Source of the DNA: Streptomyces sp. JJ36
GTDB lineage: Bacteria > Actinomycetota > Actinomycetes > Streptomycetales > Streptomycetaceae
Reading direction: 5' to 3'
Assembly (NCBI RefSeq): GCF_021696945.1
Contig: NZ_JACYHE010000049.1
Coordinates: forward strand, 1 to 43,066
DNA: 43,066 nucleotides
The notes under the pieces are model-generated. The model ran no database searches, was not told where the DNA came from, and saw nothing but the letters and a program-made list of their open reading frames with translations. Positions 38,798-43,066 of this stretch are shown piece after piece; position 1 is the first letter of the stretch; every line of letters starts with the position of its first letter. A program made the translations under genes and the position numbers.

Positions 38798-39778
38798 TCA
38801 CACCGGCGCGGGGGCGTCCACGAAGCCCGGGTGCCGGTCCAGCCAGGCGTGGTAGCTGGCGCTGCGGGCGGCGGCCTCGGCGTGCGCCGCGCGGGCGTGC
38901 GCCACCACCTCCGGGGCGTGGGCGGCCGCAGGCACATCCGGGTGCCAGCCGACGAGGTGCCGCCACTGCAGCGGCGCCCCGGCCAGGGCCCGGGTCACCA
39001 GCCCCGGAGTGGCCGGGAAGGTGGCCCGGCACAGGCCCACCGCCCGGCCGACCTGCACCAGATGGACGCAGGACGCGGTGTCCGTCTCGTACACCGATCG
39101 CGGGGTGAACCCGGCTCGCGCGCAGGCCGCCGCGAAACAGTCGCCGAAGCAGCCGTCGCCGGGCACGTCCGTCCACGACTCGTGCGCCAGCTCGGCGAGT
39201 CCGATCTCGGTACGGCCGGCCAGCGGATGGTCCTGGCAGAGCATGACGAAGACGGGGTCCACGCCCACGTCCCGCCAGGCCAGCCGGTCGCCGGCCGGCG
39301 GTGGGCTCTCCCCGCAGGCGCCGACCAGGGCGAAGTCCAGGCGTCCGTCGGCGACCGAGCCCGCCAGCTCCCGCTCGGACCAGGAGGTGCGGGTGGTCAC
39401 CCGGGCCGCGGGGTGGGCGCCGGCCAGCCGGTCGACCAGGCCGCCGAGCAACGGCCCGTGGGTTCCGCCCAGCCGGAAGCGCGGGACGCGGGCGGCACCC
39501 TGCCGGGAGTGGGTGGCGAACCGTACGGCCTCCTCCTGGAGCTCCCGCACGCTCGGCAGCAGGACGCCCGCCCGGGCCACCACCAGTTCGCCGAGCGCGG
39601 TGGGCCGTACACCGTGCCGGCTCCGTTCGAACAACTGCCCGCCCAACGCCCGTTCGATCCGCTTGAGCTGGGCGCTCAGGGCGGGCTGGGCGAGCCCGAG
39701 CGCCGTCGCCGCCGCGGTGAGGCTGCCCGCCTCGGCGATCGCCCGGATCGTCTTCAGGTGCCGCAGCTCCAGGTCCAT
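38798..39778 (-). CDS. LysR-family transcriptional regulator
   Basis: A 326-aa protein with an N-terminal winged helix at about 1-62 (LRHLKTIRAIAEAGSLTAAA, ALGLAQPALSAQLKRIERALG, LFERSRHGVRPTALGE) and a periplasmic-binding-like effector domain from about 90 (LGGTHGPLLGGLVDRLAGAH, RLDFALVG, GRAVGLCRATFPAT). The length is normal. LysR proteins are usually activators responding to pathway intermediates. It lies 135 bp downstream of the TauE-like gene on the same strand; this spacing and the absence of a divergent partner leave the target uncertain, although sulfur metabolism would be a natural guess. The ATG at 39778 gives the family N terminus, but its ribosome site is weak. Confidence 0.92.
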   Translation of the reverse strand: MDLELRHLKTIRAIAEAGSLTAAATALGLAQPALSAQLKRIERALGGQLFERSRHGVRPTALGELVVARAGVLLPSVRELQEEAVRFATHSRQGAARVPRFRLGGTHGPLLGGLVDRLAGAHPAARVTTRTSWSERELAGSVADGRLDFALVGACGESPPPAGDRLAWRDVGVDPVFVMLCQDHPLAGRTEIGLAELAHESWTDVPGDGCFGDCFAAACARAGFTPRSVYETDTASCVHLVQVGRAVGLCRATFPATPGLVTRALAGAPLQWRHLVGWHPDVPAAAHAPEVVAHARAAHAEAAARSASYHAWLDRHPGFVDAPAPV

Positions 39779-39913
39779 ACCATTCAGCTTGGAGCGACGG
39801 GACCGCCCCGGCAAGACGCGTGCAGCGACGAGCCGTTACGCCCGCACGGGGCCGGTGCGGTGCCGGTGCGGGCCGGAGGACCTCGGCGGTGCGGGTTGGT
39901 GCGGGCCGGGACC

Positions 39914-40906
39914 TCAGCCCCCCGCGCCGGTCCCGTCGCCGGGGTGGCCGTCCGGGGCGGACGGTGCGGCGCCGACCGGCTGGGCGTTCGCCACGGCCGG
40001 CTCGGCGTCCCGGGCGGCCGCCTCCGCCGCGCGCTCCGCGGCGCGGAGGCGCAGGTGCTCCCGGACCGAGTAGCCGACGGCAGCGGCCCAGACCAGGCAG
40101 AGCAGCGTGTAGACGGCCCAGTGGTCCGCGCCGGGCAGCCCCAGCCAGTCGCCGTGCAGCAGCGTACGGACGTTGGTGAGCACGATGACGCCGCCCACGG
40201 CCGAGCCCAGCACCCGCGGCGGGACGTGGCGCACCAGCCAGGCCGCGAGCGGCGCGGCCACGACACCGCCGGCCAGCAGCGCCCCGACCCACGCGAAGTC
40301 GACACCCGAGGAGCCCAGGGCGACCAGGAAGCCGAGACTGGCGGCGACGGAGATGAGGAACTCGCTGGTGTCGACGGACCCGATCACCTTCCGCGGCTCC
40401 ATCCGGCCGCTGGCCAGGATGGCCGGGGTGCCGACCGGGCCCCAGCCGCCGCCTCCGGTGGCGTCGATGAAGCCGGCGAACAGGCCCAGGGGCGAGAGGA
40501 AGCGCTTGCGCAGCGGCTTGCCGAGGTTGCCGGTGGGGAGCCCGGAGACGGTGAAGCGGGCGAGCACATAGAGGCCGAGGGCGAGCAGGATCAGCGACAT
40601 CAGCGGCTCGGCCGCCTCGGTGGAGAGCGCGGAGAGGAAGGTCGCGCCGACGAAGGCGCCGACCGCGCCCGGCACGCCGATCCTGGCGACCACCCGCCAG
40701 TCGACGTTCCCGAAGCGCCAGTGGGCGGTGCCGGATGCCAGCGTCGTGCCGATCTGGGCCAGGTGCACCGTGGCCGAGGCGGCCGCGGGGTTGGTGCCGG
40801 CGGCCAGCAGGAGCGTCGTCGAGGTGACGCCGTAGGCCATGCCGAGACTGCCGTCGACCAACTGCGCTCCGAGGCCGGCCAGTGCCAGCAGGATCAGCGT
40901 TCGCAT
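39914..40906 (-). CDS. TauE/SafE-family sulfite or anion exporter
   Basis: A 330-aa membrane protein with about eight hydrophobic segments. The N-terminal ALAGLGAQLVDGSLGMAYGV and the mid-protein FAGFIDATGGGGWGPVGTPAIL are the twin TauE/SafE motifs at the starts of the two repeats. The last 45 residues are an Ala/Arg-rich cytoplasmic tail. Family members export sulfite, sulfoacetate or related anions. The ATG follows GGGAG by six bases. A conspicuous dyad (40960-40982) sits about 55 bp upstream and an Rrf2 regulator is encoded further up on the same strand, so sulfur-responsive control is plausible but not shown. Confidence 0.92.
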   Translation of the reverse strand: MRTLILLALAGLGAQLVDGSLGMAYGVTSTTLLLAAGTNPAAASATVHLAQIGTTLASGTAHWRFGNVDWRVVARIGVPGAVGAFVGATFLSALSTEAAEPLMSLILLALGLYVLARFTVSGLPTGNLGKPLRKRFLSPLGLFAGFIDATGGGGWGPVGTPAILASGRMEPRKVIGSVDTSEFLISVAASLGFLVALGSSGVDFAWVGALLAGGVVAAPLAAWLVRHVPPRVLGSAVGGVIVLTNVRTLLHGDWLGLPGADHWAVYTLLCLVWAAAVGYSVREHLRLRAAERAAEAAARDAEPAVANAQPVGAAPSAPDGHPGDGTGAGG

Positions 40907-40959
40907 CCGCGCTCCCAGGGTTCGCCCGTCGTGCTCCGCGTCCGTCCAGCTTCCCTAGC

Positions 40960-40982
40960 TTTCCTACCAGTCAGGCAGGAAA
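40960..40982 (-). promoter_or_regulatory. 9-bp inverted repeat upstream of TauE gene
   Basis: TTTCCTACC-AGTCA-GGCAGGAAA has arms matching at eight of nine positions, spanning 23 bp in total. It is much more A/T-rich than its surroundings and lies 54-76 bp upstream of the TauE start, where a promoter is expected. Its size suits a dimeric winged-helix regulator such as the neighbouring Rrf2 protein. Confidence 0.55.
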
Positions 40983-41343
40983 ACATGGGAACAGCGTCCC
41001 GCAGGCCGCTCGGGCCGTCAACATCTACTCGCCATCCGGACCTCTGTCCGCATGGCGAGACGGAGACCGTGCCGGGGGGCGGGCGACGCGGTGGCCGGGG
41101 CACCGCCGGGCCCCGCACCCCGGAACGGCGGGTGCGGCGACCCCGGGACGGCTCAGTCCGGGTCAGCCGGGTCCGGCGGTGCACGCCGGGGCCCGCACCG
41201 GTCAGAGGGCGGCGCGGCACGCCTCGTGACCGGCTCCGCCCGGCCGCCTCAGCCGGGGGGACGGAGCCGGCACAGGCGCGGTGCCCGGCGCTGCACGCGC
41301 CCGCGACCGGGCCGCGGCGCAGGGCGGCACGGGTGCGTCGGGC

Positions 41344-41403
41344 TCAGGTCCGGCGCGGGGCGGTCAGGTCCGGCGCGGGGCGGTCAGGTCCGGCGCGGGG
41401 GCG
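41344..41403. repeat. three 20-bp tandem repeats
   Basis: Units of tcaggtccggcgcggggcgg lie at 41344-41363 and 41364-41383 (identical) and 41384-41403 (one change near its end). They end 28 bp before the Rrf2 stop codon (41432, minus strand), that is just downstream of that gene. No hairpin is formed. Confidence 0.85.
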
Positions 41404-41431
41404 GGGGCGGCTCGGCCGGCAGAACGCAGGC

Positions 41432-41890
41432 TCAGGGGTTGGTCCAGGCGGCCGGGTCCTCGGCCAGGGTGTGTACGACCGGGGGCAGCCGGTCGGCGGC
41501 GACGTCGGCGAGGGTCACCTCGCCCAGGATCCTGCGGACGTTCGCCCGGACGGCGATCCAGAGCGGCAGCAGCGCCTCGGCGGGGCCGCTGTAGGAGAGC
41601 TCGGGCGGCCGGGAGCCGCGCACCGAGACCAGCGGCCCCTCCACCACGCGGATCACGTCGGCGATGGTGATCGTGTCGGCGGGGGCGGCCAGCCGGTATC
41701 CGCCGTTGCCGCCGCGCTGGCTGCTGACCAGGCCGCCGCGCCGCATGTCCCCGAGGATGCCCTCCAGGAACTTGTGCGGGATGCCCTGGGCCGCCGCGAG
41801 GGTCTCGGCCTTTATCGGCCCGGTGTCGCCCGCCGCCGCCAGCTCCAGCGCGGCCCGCACCGCGTAGTCCGCCTTCGCCGAGATCCGCAT
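41432..41890 (-). CDS. Rrf2-family transcriptional regulator
   Basis: A 152-aa protein with the Rrf2 start MRISAKADYAVRAALELAAA, helix IKAETLAAAQGIPHKFLEGIL and wing RGGLVSSQRGGNGGYRLAAP (recognition region, about 40-70). The protein contains no cysteine at all, so it cannot hold an iron-sulfur cluster like IscR or NsrR; it resembles cysteine-metabolism regulators such as CymR that sense through a partner or metabolite. The ATG at 41890 follows TGGAG closely. The frame is open far upstream without domain content. The nearest same-strand gene downstream encodes the TauE-like exporter. Confidence 0.93.
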   Translation of the reverse strand: MRISAKADYAVRAALELAAAGDTGPIKAETLAAAQGIPHKFLEGILGDMRRGGLVSSQRGGNGGYRLAAPADTITIADVIRVVEGPLVSVRGSRPPELSYSGPAEALLPLWIAVRANVRRILGEVTLADVAADRLPPVVHTLAEDPAAWTNP

Positions 41891-42165
41891 GTCTCCATTA
41901 TCCGGCACCCCGCCGGCCCCGGGGCGCACGGGCGGCACGGGGAGACCGGACCGTGATCCGGCCCGCACGGCAGCACGCGCCCGTACGGTCGGCGGTGACG
42001 GCCCGGCAGGTCCACCGGGGCGGCCCCGGGCGTACGGGACCAGCACCCGGACTTCGGCTCCCGGACACCGCGGCCCGCGCGGCACGACTCCCGGACGCGC
42101 CGCGGCCCGCGCCCGGCACAGAGCCGGCCGCGGGCCGCCGGGGGCCGCCGGGGGCACTGCGCGGG

Positions 42166-42441
42166 TCAGCCGCGCAGCACGCGCCCCTGCTTGTCGGTGC
42201 GCTCGTTGCTCACCAGGAAGATGATGCCGTCGATGAGCGCCCAGAGGCCGAGGCCGCCGCAGGTGAGGAGCTGGGCGACGGCCATGCCGGTGTGACCGGT
42301 GTAGAACCGGCCGATGCCCAGACCGCCGAGGAAGAGCTGCAGCACGCCGGCCACGATCTTCGACTTCTCGGAGTAGGGCTGACCGTTGGGGGCGACGCCG
42401 TACGGGGCGTCCGGGTTGGGCGGAGTGGCGGGCTGGGACAC
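42166..42441 (-). CDS. TM2 domain membrane protein
   Basis: A 91-aa protein. After a Pro/Asn-rich N-terminal 25 residues come two hydrophobic helices (about 28-47 and 51-75) with the TM2 pattern: KSKIVAGVLQLFLGGLGIGRFYTGHTGMAVAQLL and GLWALIDGIIFLV, given in pieces. The function of TM2 proteins in bacteria is unknown. The GTG start follows GGAG at about eight bases. The pairing with a DUF2752 gene upstream is common in Streptomyces as I recall it. Confidence 0.92.
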   Translation of the reverse strand: MSQPATPPNPDAPYGVAPNGQPYSEKSKIVAGVLQLFLGGLGIGRFYTGHTGMAVAQLLTCGGLGLWALIDGIIFLVSNERTDKQGRVLRG

Positions 42442-42646
42442 GGAGTTGCTCCTGCATCGGTCGTGCTGTTCGGGGACGGATGCCGCGCCCGCACGAGCCG
42501 TGCCGGGGCACGGAGACTGGTGTCAGGTCTGCGACAACGCTGAATCTGACTCATCGGTGGCCGGATTGGTTGCAGGAACGATCGATCGAGATCAACCCGT
42601 AGCCGCCCCGTGTCCGGTCTTCCGGGCCAATCGGCCCCGACCGGGC

Positions 42647-43051
42647 CTAACCGAGCACGTTCCGCGCCACGGTCCAGGTCACCGCCACGCACAGGATCGC
42701 CGCAGTGCCCCGTCGGCGCCACTCCGGCCGGTAGCGGCGGCCGCGCAGCCCCTCGCGCACCCGGCGCCACCACAGGTATCCGGCCAGCGGGGTCCCCAGG
42801 AGCAGCAGCGCCGCGTTGTCGTGGAAGGCGGCGGAGACGTCGAGGTGCAGCAGGTCGTACGCCATCCGCGTGCCGCCGCAGGCCGGGCAGAGCAGCCCGG
42901 TGGCCCAGTTGAAGGGGCAGCGCGGCAGCAGGTGGCCGCCCTCGTGGGGGTTGTGGTCGTAGAGGTAGACCGCGCCGGCCAGCCCGCCGGCGAGCAGGCC
43001 CGCGGGCAGCGCGAGCGGGTGCGCGGCGGCCCGGGCGAGCACGCCGCGCAC
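42647..43051 (-). CDS. DUF2752 membrane protein (possibly 5'-truncated by window edge)
   Basis: A 134-aa protein with the DUF2752 motif CPACGGTRMAYDLLHLD at about 55-71 preceded by CPFNWATGLL. Three hydrophobic segments are apparent (about 13-31, 76-93 and 115-130). The GTG at 43051 is the first start inside the window, but the frame stays open to the edge, so the true start could lie beyond it. Function is unknown; the cysteine pair suggests metal binding or redox chemistry. A 205-bp gap with a gatcgatcga-type sequence separates it from the TM2 gene. Confidence 0.88.
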   Translation of the reverse strand: MRGVLARAAAHPLALPAGLLAGGLAGAVYLYDHNPHEGGHLLPRCPFNWATGLLCPACGGTRMAYDLLHLDVSAAFHDNAALLLLGTPLAGYLWWRRVREGLRGRRYRPEWRRRGTAAILCVAVTWTVARNVLG

Positions 43052-43066
43052 CCCCGCGGGCGGCCC

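Larger units (their letters stand above)
40907..41431. other. 525-bp gap between Rrf2 and TauE genes
   Basis: It contains the TauE-side operator candidate at 40960-40982 and a threefold 20-bp repeat at 41344-41403. Between these (41000-41340) is G/C-rich sequence with open frames on both strands but no start, ribosome site or domain I can support. The gap is too long for simple cotranscription, so the TauE gene probably has its own promoter near 40950-41000. Confidence 0.55.

Noticed and set aside
40907..41431. A small gene in the gap between Rrf2 and TauE genes
   Set aside because: Several frames are open, but all are Arg/Pro/Gly-rich with no start signal or domain.

Overview
The window is high-GC actinomycete chromosome, most likely Streptomyces or a close relative. 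The support is very GC-rich codon third positions, frequent GTG/TTG starts, ATGA-type gene overlaps, a roadblock/DUF742/GTPase conservon, a full-length tipA-type gene with its promoter, a WhiJ-type XRE/DUF397/ATPase trio, a streptogrisin-like protease, and the actinobacterial order ppa-dacB-DUF2342-tilS-hpt-ftsH-folE. I saw no rRNA, tRNA, CRISPR array, integrase or transposase gene.

Layout. 1-1669: the end of a conservon (sensor kinase tail, cvnB, cvnC, cvnD). 1769-10950: a housekeeping block with folE, ftsH, hpt, tilS, a DUF2342 metalloprotease, a RibD/DHFR-like reductase and dacB on the minus strand, and ppa divergent from dacB. 11057-15973: a compact divergon with a lipid kinase and an alkyl-DHAP-synthase-like flavoprotein on minus, and a TetR regulator and glpD on plus. 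Its gene content suggests glycerolipid or ether-lipid chemistry. 15989-22319: a GAF-SpoIIE-HATPase phosphatase, a ThrE-like exporter, tipA with a textbook MerR-type promoter, PadR and DinB genes.

22320-23631 is a 1.3-kb stretch with no credible gene. It holds two head-to-head copies of an unrecognised repeat, forming an imperfect ~0.9-kb palindrome around a 28-bp near-perfect hairpin, followed by eight exact copies of a 7-mer. 23632-27440: an aldehyde dehydrogenase and a WhiJ-type cluster (XRE-DUF5753, HATPase, DUF397) whose two control regions share a TGCACGTGCAT palindrome. 28006-35212: a DUF3048 protein, an ABC exporter under a MerR-type promoter with no adjacent MerR gene, a diverged MreB-like protein, a 66-aa unknown protein and a GAF-PAS-GAF-SpoIIE phosphatase. 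35235-43051: a secreted lipase, a streptogrisin-type protease with a chitin-binding module, a DUF2829/Tad2-like small protein, LysR, TauE/SafE, Rrf2, TM2 and DUF2752 genes.

Much of the accessory content is signalling and regulation: a conservon, two RsbU-type phosphatases, one RsbW-type ATPase, and TetR, MerR, PadR, XRE, LysR and Rrf2 regulators. The most distinctive items are the kilobase palindrome, the Tad2-like gene, the alkyl-DHAP-synthase/lipid-kinase/glpD divergon, a TipA homologue that appears to lack the drug-linking cysteine, and the MreB-like protein with a broken phosphate-2 motif. All coordinates, motifs and repeats were read by eye; family names come from recalled motif patterns, not from database searches.
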